DNA from: Campylobacterota bacterium
Lineage (GTDB): Bacteria; Campylobacterota; Campylobacteria; Campylobacterales; JAJVLF01
Direction: 5' to 3'
DNA length: 42,908 bases
Assembly (NCBI GenBank): GCA_029255845.1
Contig: JAJVLF010000001.1
Span: 1 to 42,908 of the forward strand
Shown: positions 9,646 through 17,809 of the stretch, one piece after another
Layout: each line of letters opens with the position of its first letter
Numbering within the stretch: the stretch's first letter is position 1
Notes under the pieces: generated by a model
Told to the model about the DNA's origin: nothing
Database searches by the model: none
The model's input: only the letters and a program-made list of their open reading frames with translations
Position numbers and translations under genes: made by a program

Positions 9646-10552
9646 TGGATTGCTTAGAGCATATATCATATTGAATATTTTTATATATAAAAGATATATT
9701 ATTAGAATGTAGCATAAGCCTTTTTGCCCCTGTGAATTTTAATCTATCTTGATTTGAAAGATTTTTTAAAAGATAATCATTAGCAATCTTTTCATCCACC
9801 CCATATACAGGGTCCCCAAGAATAGGATGTCCTATTGAGTCAAGATGGACTCTAATTTGGTGCTGTCTGCCTGTTCTAGGAATGGCTTCTATTAATGTTG
9901 TATTATTAATATCATTATATTTGATTGGTGTGATAAAAGTTAAAGATTCTTTTCCAATAAAGTTTTTCGTGGTCATTTTGACCCTTATTGTTTTATTGTC
10001 TTTTGATATAGCTGTATTTATTTTAATTTCTTTGGATATATTTCCTCTAATAATCGCTAAATATTTTTTTACATATTTCCTATTTTCAAACATCATTTTC
10101 AATATTTTCTCAGATTTTTTATTTTTAGAAACAAGCACCAACCCAGATGTCTCCGCATCAATCCTATGCACTAAATTCGCCTCATCTCCAAAGTGATACC
10201 TGATTTCATCTAAAAGTGTATATTTAGTAGCCCTAGACACAGGATGAACCATCAACCCTGATGGCTTATCAAATAAAGCAAAATCATCCACCTCAAATAT
10301 AGGCTTCAAACCTTTAGTTTTCCCCTCAAATGTAGCAATCTCTATATACGGACATTCTAATATTTGAGAATTAACAACAACGAACCCCTTATCATCAAAC
10401 ACCCTTTTCTTAGCCAAAACCTTTTGCACCATATTCATACTCATCTTGGCTTCATTCAATAAAAATAATTGGATTTTTTGACTTTTATGGACGGGGTATC
10501 TTTTTAATACAAATGGCAATTTTATTTTTCCTGTTTTAAAAATTAACAACAC
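9629..10552 (-). CDS. RluA-family 23S rRNA/tRNA pseudouridine synthase
   Basis: Isomerises uridine to pseudouridine in structured RNA. The catalytic motif LVHRIDAETSGLVLVSKN (about residues 128-145) holds the essential Asp. The family motifs FDKPSGLMVHPV upstream and RTGRQHQIRVHLDSIGHPILGDPVYG downstream are also present; 307 residues is normal. The start used is GTG at 10552, 11 bases after AAGGGAA. The N-terminal 80 residues are a degenerate S4-like region, so which RluA paralogue this is (RluC, RluD or another) cannot be decided from the sequence alone. It ends 68 bp before the flagellin and may read into it. Confidence 0.9.
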   Translation of the reverse strand: MLLIFKTGKIKLPFVLKRYPVHKSQKIQLFLLNEAKMSMNMVQKVLAKKRVFDDKGFVVVNSQILECPYIEIATFEGKTKGLKPIFEVDDFALFDKPSGLMVHPVSRATKYTLLDEIRYHFGDEANLVHRIDAETSGLVLVSKNKKSEKILKMMFENRKYVKKYLAIIRGNISKEIKINTAISKDNKTIRVKMTTKNFIGKESLTFITPIKYNDINNTTLIEAIPRTGRQHQIRVHLDSIGHPILGDPVYGVDEKIANDYLLKNLSNQDRLKFTGAKRLMLHSNNISFIYKNIQYDICSKQSINEML

Positions 10553-10599
10553 AAATCAGATGTTCCCTTAATATATGCAAGACTAAATTATTTGTATTT

Positions 10600-11319
10600 T
10601 TAGAGGCTTCCTTGAGGAAATAATATTTTAGATATATACCTCATATACTTAATAGTAATAGAATTTTCTTTTTTTGGACTACTCTCATCTATTAGACCTA
10701 CTTTATTTAATTCTAATTCTCTTAAATTGCAATACTCAGATAATAACTCTTCATCATCAGCGATACGAGCTTCTTCATGCTCAATTATAATCTTACATGA
10801 ATCTAATATTCCTCTTACTAGATGTGAATTAGCTTTCCTAAGGTTAGAAATATCAGCTGTGTCATTATCGTAAAACAAAGGCAGTAAATGAGAAAAAACA
10901 TTATGATATTCATTTAATGAGTTTGGTATAAGTCTGCATAATGTTCTATATTGTGCTTCTTGATATGCTCTTATAAATAAAACTAAATTATTTACTATAT
11001 CTTTTACAGTAGAGCTATTTTCTTCAGAAAAATGCTCTAATTCCATGCTTTCGTTAATGAATGACTCACATTTTATAAATTTCTGATTAGTTTTACCTGT
11101 TTCATATACAGTGGTTGCTTTATTTTCTAAAAAAGATATCTTTGTGTCTAATTTTTTCTTTATGTCATCAGAACTTTCTATTTTATAATCTATATATAAA
11201 TCAATAGCTTGCATATGATGTTCTATGAAATCCCAATCTCTAACTAAAAACATAGAATACATCATATCTTTTTCTATAAAACGACAATAGATTTTTATTA
11301 GTTTATAAGAGTAGGTCAT
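10600..11319 (-). CDS. Unknown soluble protein, second gene of a two-gene cassette
   Basis: No recognised family. Seen: 239 residues, mostly alpha-helical in appearance, acidic (runs of EE, DD), no signal peptide and no membrane segment. Short features include YDNDTADISNLRKANSHLVRG and HEEARIADDEELLSEY. Cysteines are scattered with no metal-binding pattern. It begins 16 bp after the 69-residue gene upstream and is almost certainly cotranscribed with it. The small-then-large order and the repeat-studded promoter upstream recall toxin-antitoxin or other autoregulated cassettes, but no toxin motif is visible. Confidence 0.65.
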   Translation of the reverse strand: MTYSYKLIKIYCRFIEKDMMYSMFLVRDWDFIEHHMQAIDLYIDYKIESSDDIKKKLDTKISFLENKATTVYETGKTNQKFIKCESFINESMELEHFSEENSSTVKDIVNNLVLFIRAYQEAQYRTLCRLIPNSLNEYHNVFSHLLPLFYDNDTADISNLRKANSHLVRGILDSCKIIIEHEEARIADDEELLSEYCNLRELELNKVGLIDESSPKKENSITIKYMRYISKILFPQGSL

Positions 11320-11335
11320 AGTTTATTTATAAAAC

Positions 11336-11545
11336 TTATTTATTATGAAGTTTATTTATTGTTTTTAATAAATTCCTTGTAGTTTCCTTATTAGGAGTAG
11401 ATGTTGGTTCTGTTACATATCCAGTTAGTTTAGACTTAGATACATAAATATCATCTTTAATAATGATGTTTGCATCATGTTTCGCATTAAATCCCTCATT
11501 TGCTTTTTTTCGTGATTCTGCCAACAAGCTACTAAATGAATTCAT
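11336..11545 (-). CDS. Small unknown protein (69 aa), first gene of a two-gene cassette
   Basis: The ORF track starts at 11593, but the ATG at 11545 is better: AAAGGAAACATT precedes it, giving MNSFSSLLAESRKKANEGF. The product is small and basic at both ends, with a short helix-forming N-terminus, a DDIYVSKSKLTGYV strand segment and a helical tail (KETTRNLLKTINKLHNK). No family recognised. The promoter just upstream has an extended -10 and three 20-bp direct repeats, so tight, perhaps autogenous, control is likely. An antitoxin-like or DNA-binding role is possible but only inferred. Confidence 0.6.
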   Translation of the reverse strand: MNSFSSLLAESRKKANEGFNAKHDANIIIKDDIYVSKSKLTGYVTEPTSTPNKETTRNLLKTINKLHNK

Positions 11546-11613
11546 AATGTTTCCTTTGTTGTTTTTAATGCCATAACCATATAAAAATAGCAAACACCAT
11601 AAACTTTAATGAA

Positions 11614-11622
11614 ATTATACCA
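11614..11622 (-). promoter_or_regulatory. Extended -10 promoter of the two-gene cassette
   Basis: Minus-strand TGGTATAAT is a perfect TGnTATAAT extended -10. Transcription would start near 11607, about 60 bases before the ATG at 11545. It overlaps the first of the three direct repeats. Confidence 0.5.
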
Positions 11623-11677
11623 TATTTAATATAGAGATACCATACTTAATAAAGATATTTACTATTTAATAAAATGT
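11618..11677. repeat. Three tandem imperfect 20-bp direct repeats (operator-like)
   Basis: Consecutive 20-base units TACCATATTTAATATAGAGA, TACCATACTTAATAAAGATA and TTTACTATTTAATAAAATGT. The first two are close copies and the third is diverged, sharing mainly the TTAATAnA core. They run from the -10 element back over the region where an activator or repressor would bind. Confidence 0.6.
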
Positions 11678-11704
11678 TACAATATTATTATCATTTAATT
11701 AAAC

Positions 11705-12286
11705 TTATAAAGGTTCCCTATAGATTACAAAAAAAGAAAGCGAACTCTTCCCATATTTCTTAGTCTTCACATACTCAAAACACCCTATATCTTCACTAAA
11801 AGAAGCCCCACTAGAATGCTCAATAACTATACTCTCAATAAAAGAATTATCAATACTAGATATTAAACCCAGCATTTTATCATATATATCACTCATCCCA
11901 TCTCGAATATCAAAAGGAGGGTCAATATATAATATAGTTTTCGTATTTAGGTTTTTAATTTTATCAAAGAAAATATCAAAACTATCTCCATTATATGCTT
12001 CATAATTTTCTATTTCTAATGATTTTATATTATTTTTCAAAACATCAAAAACAGTTTTATTTTTTTCAAAAAAGATAGCTTTTTTTGCTCCCCTACTAAT
12101 AGCCTCTATCCCCATAGAGCCACTTCCTGCGAAAAGTTCTATGAAATTAGAATTAACTACTTCTGCTTGCATTATATTAAAAAAAGACTCTCTTAAAAAG
12201 TTTTTAGAGCTTCTTGTGGTATCTAATTTGGGAGCTAGGATTTTTTTATTTTTAAATTTACCTGCGATAATCCTAAGCTTATGCAT
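11705..12286 (-). CDS. rsmD: 16S rRNA (guanine(966)-N(2))-methyltransferase RsmD
   Basis: Methylates G966 of 16S rRNA in the assembled 30S particle. Seen: N-terminal LRIIAGKFKNKKI, a TRSSKNFLRESFFNIM region in place of the common TRPTxDRVREALFN, SAM-binding ELFAGSGSMGIEAISRGA (about residues 47-64) and catalytic IDPPF (about 121). 193 residues matches the family. It overlaps the preceding 108-residue gene by 8 bp, as the last gene of the ctpA-pur-greA-dut operon. Its final codons contain TATAGGGAACCT, the same 12-mer that begins a long hairpin at 37941. Confidence 0.92.
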   Translation of the reverse strand: MHKLRIIAGKFKNKKILAPKLDTTRSSKNFLRESFFNIMQAEVVNSNFIELFAGSGSMGIEAISRGAKKAIFFEKNKTVFDVLKNNIKSLEIENYEAYNGDSFDIFFDKIKNLNTKTILYIDPPFDIRDGMSDIYDKMLGLISSIDNSFIESIVIEHSSGASFSEDIGCFEYVKTKKYGKSSLSFFVIYREPL

Positions 12287-12605
12287 ACTTCTTTTTATGT
12301 AATTCAGTAAGCTTATAGGTGTATTCTTCTAGTAATGATTTCATTTCATCTTCTATATTTTTACTTTTCATTGTTTTTATTTTATTAAAACGATTTAATT
12401 TAGTGACTAAAGCTTCTTTTGTGAATGGTTTTTTGATTTGAGTTTTATTGGTATTTTGAATTAAAAAAAGCTTAGTGCTATTTACTTCATAATCAGATAT
12501 TAAAATATCATAAGTTGAACTAGCTGAGCTAACTACATATCTTTTTAAAAACATTTTTAATGTTTTCTCTAAAAGCAAAGACTTACATTGAATTTTTATT
12601 CTCAT
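12279..12605 (-). CDS. Conserved-looking small unknown protein between dut and rsmD
   Basis: 108 residues, basic, no signal peptide, no recognised domain. The N-terminal half looks like alternating strands (MRIKIQCKSLLLEKTL, STYDILISDYEV, TKLFLIQN); the C-terminal third is a charged helix (IEDEMKSLLEEYTYKLTELHKKKYA). It overlaps dut upstream by 4 bp (ATGA) and rsmD downstream by 8 bp, so translation is coupled to both. That placement argues it is a real, cotranslated gene, perhaps lineage-specific to Campylobacterota. Confidence 0.75.
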   Translation of the reverse strand: MRIKIQCKSLLLEKTLKMFLKRYVVSSASSTYDILISDYEVNSTKLFLIQNTNKTQIKKPFTKEALVTKLNRFNKIKTMKSKNIEDEMKSLLEEYTYKLTELHKKKYA

Positions 12606-13030
12606 TTAATCCCCGTGCTTCCAAAGCCACCACTTCCTCTTTTTGTTTCACAAACTTCATCTACTAACTTAAAATTTGCCTGTATGCTAGTAGCCAAAAC
12701 ACCTTGTGCTATTCTATCTCCAATAGATACAGTAAAATCATTCTTAGTGCTATTAAAAAGTAAAATACCAATCTCTCCTCTATAATCACTATCAATAGTC
12801 CCTGGAGAATTAAAAACCGAAATACCCTTAAATGCTAGACCACTTCTTGACCTTATTTGAACCTCATATCCATCTTCTATGATAAAAACCAATCCACTTT
12901 TTATAAGCTGAACTTCTCCTGATTTCACAATCACATCCTCACAAGAACTTATATCAAAGCCACTCGCACCTTTTGTTTTATAAATAGGCAAAGAAGCATT
13001 ATCATTAATTAATTTACACTTAATCTTCAA
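12602..13030 (-). CDS. dut: Deoxyuridine 5'-triphosphate nucleotidohydrolase (dUTPase)
   Basis: Hydrolyses dUTP to dUMP and pyrophosphate, keeping uracil out of DNA and feeding dTMP synthesis. The trimeric dUTPase motifs appear in order: GASGFDISS near 22, RSRSGLAFKGISVFNSPGTID near 60-80 with the catalytic Asp, YRGEIGILLFN, GDRIAQGV, and the C-terminal glycine-rich RGSGGFGSTG arm. 142 residues is typical. It overlaps greA by 11 bp and the next gene by 4 bp. Confidence 0.96.
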   Translation of the reverse strand: MKIKCKLINDNASLPIYKTKGASGFDISSCEDVIVKSGEVQLIKSGLVFIIEDGYEVQIRSRSGLAFKGISVFNSPGTIDSDYRGEIGILLFNSTKNDFTVSIGDRIAQGVLATSIQANFKLVDEVCETKRGSGGFGSTGIK

Positions 13031-13511
13031 AAGATATTTTCTTAAATGAAACTTCTAATATCTCAAAATATTTTTCATTATTGCCTATGATAAATTCAAT
13101 CTCATCGCCTACCTTTTTACCGAGTAAAGACTTAGCTAATGGGGAATTATAAGAGATTAAATTATTATCCGCATCGCTTTCAATTGAGCCTACTAAAGTA
13201 TAAGTAATTTCTCTATCTGTATCTAAATCTACCACTTTTACAGTAGAGCCAAAAGAAACTACTAAATGCTCCAAACTAGATGGGTCAATGACTTCTGCTC
13301 TTGATATTAAATCAGATAATTCAGATATTTTGCTCACTATAAAAGCTTGCTTTTCTTTCGCTGCATGATATTCTGCATTTTCTTTTAAATCACCATGGCT
13401 TCTAGCTATATCCACTTCTTTAATTATTGCTGGTTTTTGATTTTCTTTTAAGTCTTTTAGTTCTGTTGTTGTTTTTATATAACCATAATCTGTCATTAAT
13501 TCTTTTATCAT
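13020..13511 (-). CDS. greA: Transcription elongation factor GreA
   Basis: Rescues backtracked RNA polymerase by stimulating transcript cleavage through the secondary channel. Seen: N-terminal coiled coil with the acidic tip region EVDIARSHGDLKENAEYHAAKEKQ (about residues 33-56, the D/E pair that coordinates Mg), then the FKBP-like C-terminal domain ending with SPLAKSLLGKKVGDEIEF. 163 residues is standard. It starts 9 bp after purQ and overlaps dut by 11 bp. Confidence 0.96.
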   Translation of the reverse strand: MIKELMTDYGYIKTTTELKDLKENQKPAIIKEVDIARSHGDLKENAEYHAAKEKQAFIVSKISELSDLISRAEVIDPSSLEHLVVSFGSTVKVVDLDTDREITYTLVGSIESDADNNLISYNSPLAKSLLGKKVGDEIEFIIGNNEKYFEILEVSFKKISFED

Positions 13512-13520
13512 ACCCTATCC

Positions 13521-14189
13521 TTATTTAAAAAATCCATCTAGCATACATAGTCCATCTGTGCTACCTAGTATATCGCTTGTAGCTCTCTCAGGGTGAGGCA
13601 TTAGTCCAAATATATTTTTTTCTTTATTGCAAATCCCTGCTATATTATCTATAGATCCATTTATATTGCATTCATTTCCCTCATCATCGCAGTATTTTAA
13701 TAAGATTTGCTCATTATCACTCATAGATTTTAAAATGTCATTATTACATACAAAGTTCCCATCCGCATGAGCTATAGGAATATTTAAAGGTTTTAATTTA
13801 TCTACATTTTTTAAGAAGCTATTATTTGTATTAATCGCTTTTATATTTTGAAATTTTGAAATAAATTTTAAATTTTGATTATTAATTAATGCACCATCTA
13901 ATAATTTTAATTCTGTAAGTATTTGAAACCCATTACAAATGCCCAAAACCACCCCACCTTTATTGGCATAGCTTATCACTGCATTAATAATATTAGCAAA
14001 TTTAGCAATAGCCCCACTTCGTAAATAATCCCCATAAGAAAACCCACCAGGAAGAACCACAAGCTCTGTGTTAGCAGGAAGCTCATTATCTTCATGCCAA
14101 ACTAATTTAGTTTTATAACCTAAATTCTCATAGGCTTTTATCGTATCATATTCGCAGTTTGTGCCTAAAAATTGGATGACGGCTATCAT
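13521..14189 (-). CDS. purQ: Phosphoribosylformylglycinamidine synthase subunit PurQ (glutaminase)
   Basis: Glutaminase subunit that releases ammonia for FGAM synthesis with PurL and PurS in de novo purine synthesis. The class-I amidotransferase triad is visible: the nucleophile Cys in GICNGFQIL (about residue 84) and the His/Glu of LMPHPERAT near the end; LPGGFSYGDYLRSGAIA forms the oxyanion-side loop. 222 residues matches the small PurQ type that needs PurS. It overlaps purS by 4 bp. The large subunit purL is not in this window. Confidence 0.96.
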   Translation of the reverse strand: MIAVIQFLGTNCEYDTIKAYENLGYKTKLVWHEDNELPANTELVVLPGGFSYGDYLRSGAIAKFANIINAVISYANKGGVVLGICNGFQILTELKLLDGALINNQNLKFISKFQNIKAINTNNSFLKNVDKLKPLNIPIAHADGNFVCNNDILKSMSDNEQILLKYCDDEGNECNINGSIDNIAGICNKEKNIFGLMPHPERATSDILGSTDGLCMLDGFFK

Positions 14190-14422
14190 GAAATTATTTC
14201 ATACTTTTCTATTACATTATTACAAAGTAGCTTTTCACACATTTGCTCTGCTTCTTTTCTTGCTTTGCTCTCATCACCTTCATCTATATCAAGCATAATG
14301 CTTTTACCAATTTTCACATCTTTAATATTAGAAAAACCAAGAGAGATTAAAGCATCTTTAGTAGATTTCCCCTTAGGGTCTAGCACACCATCTTGTAAAT
14401 GTATTTTTGCTTCTATTTTCAC
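14186..14422 (-). CDS. purS: Phosphoribosylformylglycinamidine synthase subunit PurS
   Basis: Small 78-residue subunit that bridges PurL and PurQ in the three-part FGAM synthase. Seen: [20 protein letters not shown], then [16 protein letters not shown] and the C-terminal [19 protein letters not shown], the whole of the usual ferredoxin-like fold. It overlaps purC and purQ by 4 bp each (ATGA junctions), consistent with translational coupling. Confidence 0.95.
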   Translation of the reverse strand: MKIEAKIHLQDGVLDPKGKSTKDALISLGFSNIKDVKIGKSIMLDIDEGDESKARKEAEQMCEKLLCNNVIEKYEIIS

Positions 14423-15129
14423 TTGTTTAATATCCTATTTAAAACTTCCTCATAAGCTACTTTCACATTGCCTATATCTTCTCTAAATCTATCTTTATCT
14501 AGCTTCTCATTAGAGTCCACATCCCAAAACCTACAGCTATCAGGAGTAATTTCATCTGCTAAAAGTATCTCTCCATTAGATGTTTTTCCAAATTCCACTT
14601 TAAAATCAATTAAGTTTAATTTTCTCTCTAAAAAATATGACTTTAAAATATCATTAATCTTTCTAGCTTCGCTCTTTAGATACTCTATCTCATTATCATC
14701 ATGCAATAAATCAAGCACCTTGCAATGCTCATCATTAATAAAAGGATCCCCTAAATCATCATCTTTATAACAAAACTCAACCAATGGCTTATCAAATTTA
14801 GTGCCATCTTTAACCCCAAATCTTTTCACAAAAGAGCCTGTAGCTACATTTCGGACAATTACTTCTATCATAATAATATCAAGCTTTTTAGCCAATAAAT
14901 GAATATCATCTATTTTTTTAACAAAGTGAGTTTTAACCCCCGCATTTTCTAATAATTTAAAAAGCTCTATAGTAATCTTATTATTTAAAGCACCTTTGCC
15001 TTCTTCACTTCCCTTTTTCTCAGCATTAAAAGCAGTTAAATCATCTTTAAACTCTATGACTACATTATCATCATCACTATTATATATCTTCTTTGCTTTT
15101 CCCTCATATAGAAATTCTTTTTTATTCAT
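14419..15129 (-). CDS. purC: Phosphoribosylaminoimidazole-succinocarboxamide synthase (SAICAR synthetase)
   Basis: ATP-dependent ligation of aspartate to CAIR in purine synthesis. Motifs seen: [14 protein letters not shown] at the N-terminus (ATP-binding loop), [31 protein letters not shown] near residue 95, and [30 protein letters not shown] near 175-205. 236 residues is normal. It starts 3 bp after the ctpA stop and overlaps purS by 4 bp. Confidence 0.97.
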   Translation of the reverse strand: MNKKEFLYEGKAKKIYNSDDDNVVIEFKDDLTAFNAEKKGSEEGKGALNNKITIELFKLLENAGVKTHFVKKIDDIHLLAKKLDIIMIEVIVRNVATGSFVKRFGVKDGTKFDKPLVEFCYKDDDLGDPFINDEHCKVLDLLHDDNEIEYLKSEARKINDILKSYFLERKLNLIDFKVEFGKTSNGEILLADEITPDSCRFWDVDSNEKLDKDRFREDIGNVKVAYEEVLNRILNK

Positions 15130-15132
15130 TAA

Positions 15133-16422
15133 TTATTTATCTCCTTTGATTATATTTAAAGTTTTTATCGTATCTATCGCGGTTTTTAGTTGAATGTCAT
15201 TATTAATATCTTTAATTGTTAATATATTTTTCTTTTTCTTCTTCTTCTTTTTCTTCTTCTTCTTTTCTTTTTTCTTTTTGCCTTTATCTAGCTTAGCTAT
15301 TTCGCCTTTGAGATGTTTTTTCAAATCTGCTTCTTTAATACTAAAGCTATTATCATCCACTCCTGGAACTTTCCCTCTTGCGACAACAATATCAGGCTCA
15401 ACACCCTTTGCTTGGATAGTTCTACCATTTGGTAAATAATACCTAGCAATAGTAAGCCTTAAAGATTCGAGCTTACTAATAGGAAGTATCATTTGCACAC
15501 TACCCTTACCAAAGCTCTTTTTACCGACAATAATAGCTCTTTTATGATCTTGCAATGCACCACTTACAATCTCACTAGCACTAGCACTTCCTTGATTAAT
15601 CAAAACAACAACAGGAATATCCTCATAAGTCCCCGAAGATGTAGCCTTAAAGATTTGATTATCTCTAGCACTTCTACCCTTTTGCGAAACAATCACACCG
15701 CTAGGAACAAATATATCTACAAGCCCTATCGCTTGATTTAAAAGACCCCCTGGATTATTCCGTAAATCAAGAACTACCCCCTCAATATCTTTAGATTTTT
15801 TTAATATTTTTTTAACTTCCTTAACTACCTTTTTATCAAAAGAAGTAACACGAATATATTTCACCTTACTATTTTCAATACTCTTCCCATAAACAGATTT
15901 TAAATTAATAATAGCCCTAGTAATCTTAAAAACAAGTGGCTTAGTCTCCCCTTTCCTCACAACTGTAATCTCAATATCCGTCCCAGGCTTACCTCTCATA
16001 AGCTTAACAGCATCATCAATAGTCATAGCAAGAGTAGATTGATCTTCTATTTTCAAGATAATATCACCAGCCTCAATCCCTATCTTAAAAGCAGGAGTAT
16101 CATCAATAGGAGAAATAATAGTCAAAGCACCATCTTTCATACCGATATGAATACCAAGCCCACCAAATTCCCCATCTGTTTTAATTTTCATCTCTTTATT
16201 TTCTTTTTCTTTTAGAAATGAAGAATGAGCATCCAAATTAGCAAGCAATCCATCTATAGATTTATCCACAATACCTTGTATTTTTATATCATCTACATAA
16301 TATTTTTCTATAATACTTACAATCCGTGTATATTTTTTCAAAGACTCAAGTCTGCTAAGCTCTTTAGCAAACAAAACCCCAGAAAACACAACACATATCA
16401 ACAAGGCATATCTTACAATCAT
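15133..16422 (-). CDS. ctpA: C-terminal processing peptidase, S41 family, with poly-lysine tail
   Basis: Periplasmic serine protease of the CtpA/Prc type. Seen in order: signal peptide (MIVRYALLICVVFSGVLFA), N-terminal helices, a PDZ domain (GLGIHIGMKDGALTIISPI and following, about 95-180), and the S41 catalytic core with VLDLRNNPGGLL, the nucleophile Ser in NQGSASASEIV (about 280) and the general-base Lys in KKSFGKGSVQM (about 305). Odd: near residues 380-400 there is an almost pure lysine run before the final 30 residues. First gene of the operon running to rsmD; an RBS-like AGTAGGTG precedes the ATG. Confidence 0.94.
   Translation of the reverse strand: MIVRYALLICVVFSGVLFAKELSRLESLKKYTRIVSIIEKYYVDDIKIQGIVDKSIDGLLANLDAHSSFLKEKENKEMKIKTDGEFGGLGIHIGMKDGALTIISPIDDTPAFKIGIEAGDIILKIEDQSTLAMTIDDAVKLMRGKPGTDIEITVVRKGETKPLVFKITRAIINLKSVYGKSIENSKVKYIRVTSFDKKVVKEVKKILKKSKDIEGVVLDLRNNPGGLLNQAIGLVDIFVPSGVIVSQKGRSARDNQIFKATSSGTYEDIPVVVLINQGSASASEIVSGALQDHKRAIIVGKKSFGKGSVQMILPISKLESLRLTIARYYLPNGRTIQAKGVEPDIVVARGKVPGVDDNSFSIKEADLKKHLKGEIAKLDKGKKKKEKKKKKKKKKKKKNILTIKDINNDIQLKTAIDTIKTLNIIKGDK
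15225..15289 (-). repeat. Low-complexity AAG/AAA tract coding for poly-lysine in ctpA
   Basis: The plus strand is an almost unbroken run of CTT/TTT triplets, read on the minus strand as Lys codons with one or two Glu. Such a tract can change length by slippage; in-frame triplet changes would alter the lysine count and other changes would cut off the last 30 residues. Confidence 0.8.
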
Positions 16423-16453
16423 ATTCGCACCTACTTTTAAAATTTTAAGTTTG

Positions 16454-16459
16454 ATTATA
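16454..16459 (-). promoter_or_regulatory. -10 element for the ctpA-pur-greA-dut-rsmD operon
   Basis: A perfect minus-strand TATAAT lies about 32 bases before the ctpA ATG with a T-rich stretch upstream (CTTTTTG). No good -35 hexamer is seen, which is common in Campylobacterota sigma-70 promoters. Confidence 0.4.
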
Positions 16460-16559
16460 CAAAAAGTCTTGTAGTTTCTTTCTTAATGGAAGACATAAAA
16501 AATGAAAATATTTATATATTTCTAAAAAATGGACAACAAAAATAATATAATTGATTAAA

Positions 16560-16649
16560 TGGTGGACAGGGAGGGATTTGAACCCTCGGTACCCTTGCGA
16601 GTACGGTTCCTTAGCAGGGAACTGGTTTCAGCCACTCACCCACCTGTCC
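16560..16649 (-). tRNA. tRNA-Ser (anticodon GCU)
   Basis: The minus strand folds as a class II tRNA: acceptor GGACAGG/CCTGTCC, D arm with GAGTGGCTGAAACC, anticodon arm GTTCC-CTGCTAA-GGAAC with anticodon GCT, a long variable arm (GTACTCGCAAGGGTAC), T arm GAGGG-TTCAAAT-CCCTC, and an encoded CCA end. It reads AGC/AGU codons. The discriminator base reads as A. Confidence 0.95.
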
Positions 16650-16666
16650 AAGAAATAAGAAAGGGG

Positions 16667-16672
16667 ATTATA
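16667..16672 (-). promoter_or_regulatory. -10 element for tRNA-Ser
   Basis: Minus-strand TATAAT 17 bases before the first base of the tRNA, followed by a CCCC run. Spacing fits a short leader. No convincing -35 hexamer. Confidence 0.4.
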
Positions 16673-16854
16673 CTTAAATATAATTATATTACCCTTATAA
16701 AATTAATAAATCCATATTTTAATCATTTTTTAAATATGAAATGTAGTTTAAAAAATGAAAAATTTTGTTTTAGTTAATGCCTACCCTAAGTTAATGCTTG
16801 TGTGCTTTAGTGATGGAGTTATGTTTTATCGTATTAATTTAGCTTATTATTTTA

Positions 16855-17787
16855 TTAATTATTAATTGATGATTGATGATTGATATATCCTTGTATCTCC
16901 ATAAAAACATCATCACTTATTTGGATATCTAAGTCAATAGTAAAAATTTTATATTCCAAATTTAAATCTTTTAATTTTACATAATCTTTTGTCGTGCAAA
17001 GTATTGAATTAGAATTATGTTCTTGGCATATATTGACTATATCTTCTTTTGAGAATAAGCTATGGTCTGGAAAGTATATTTTTTTAATTTCTTTATTTAA
17101 AAAAGAATCTAATCTATATGGTTTTGATATGGAGGTGATTAGGATTGTGTCTTTTTCTATTTTAGGTATTTTTACTTTTCTTTTGTAGTCTATGTTTTCT
17201 TGTAAGATTAAATTTGCTTGTTTTTTTACGAATGAAAACTCTCTCATAGCTCCACTAGGGAATAATCTTTTGTTTTTAATGTCATTTGACTCTAATAATA
17301 TATCATATTTTTCTATATTGCTTTTGGAAAATCCATCATCAAGGAAAATGTATTTCGCACCCATTTCTTTAGCTTTATTAATTCCATTAATTCTATTTTC
17401 TGAAACTATTACAATGCTTTGTTTTAGTGAAGTAGCATAAAGCATTGCTTCATCTCCACTGGTTTTGCTATCACATAATATATTATTATTGTGATTGACT
17501 ATGACTAATCCTTTGGATTTTCTTTTGTATCCTCTTAGTATGATTGCTGTGTTTTGTAGGTTTAATCTTTTTATTAATGATATAAGAAATGGTGTTTTTC
17601 CGCTTCCTCCTAATGAAATATTTCCAATACTAATAATGGCTATATCGTATTTTATTTTAAATAAACTAAGAATAATTCTCTTGATTAAAGATATGCTCGC
17701 ATAAAGAAGCGATATGGGATATAGTAAAAAGGAAATTAATTTTTCTAAGGGTGAGCTATTTATAAACAAATAATGCTCGATTTGCAT
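16855..17787 (-). CDS. lpxK: Tetraacyldisaccharide 4'-kinase LpxK
   Basis: Phosphorylates the 4' position of the lipid A disaccharide precursor at the inner membrane. Seen: an N-terminal hydrophobic helix (LISFLLYPISLLYASISL), then SIGNISLGGSGKTPFLISLIKRL (about 52-75) carrying the family Walker A/GGxGKTP motif, and ILLESNDIKNKRLFPSGAMREF, the usual LxPxGxxRE region. 310 residues is normal. The C-terminal codons lie in a short ATTGATGATTGATGATTG repeat that adds NHQSSINN; length there may vary between strains. It follows the flavoprotein gene by 22 bp. Confidence 0.92.
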   Translation of the reverse strand: MQIEHYLFINSSPLEKLISFLLYPISLLYASISLIKRIILSLFKIKYDIAIISIGNISLGGSGKTPFLISLIKRLNLQNTAIILRGYKRKSKGLVIVNHNNNILCDSKTSGDEAMLYATSLKQSIVIVSENRINGINKAKEMGAKYIFLDDGFSKSNIEKYDILLESNDIKNKRLFPSGAMREFSFVKKQANLILQENIDYKRKVKIPKIEKDTILITSISKPYRLDSFLNKEIKKIYFPDHSLFSKEDIVNICQEHNSNSILCTTKDYVKLKDLNLEYKIFTIDLDIQISDDVFMEIQGYINHQSSINN

Positions 17788-17809
17788 TATTTGTTTATTG
17801 AGTTTATTT

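Noticed and set aside
16559-16777. Plus-strand 72-residue ORF
   Set aside because: It covers the tRNA-Ser gene in antisense and continues into AT-rich DNA with no RBS or motif.
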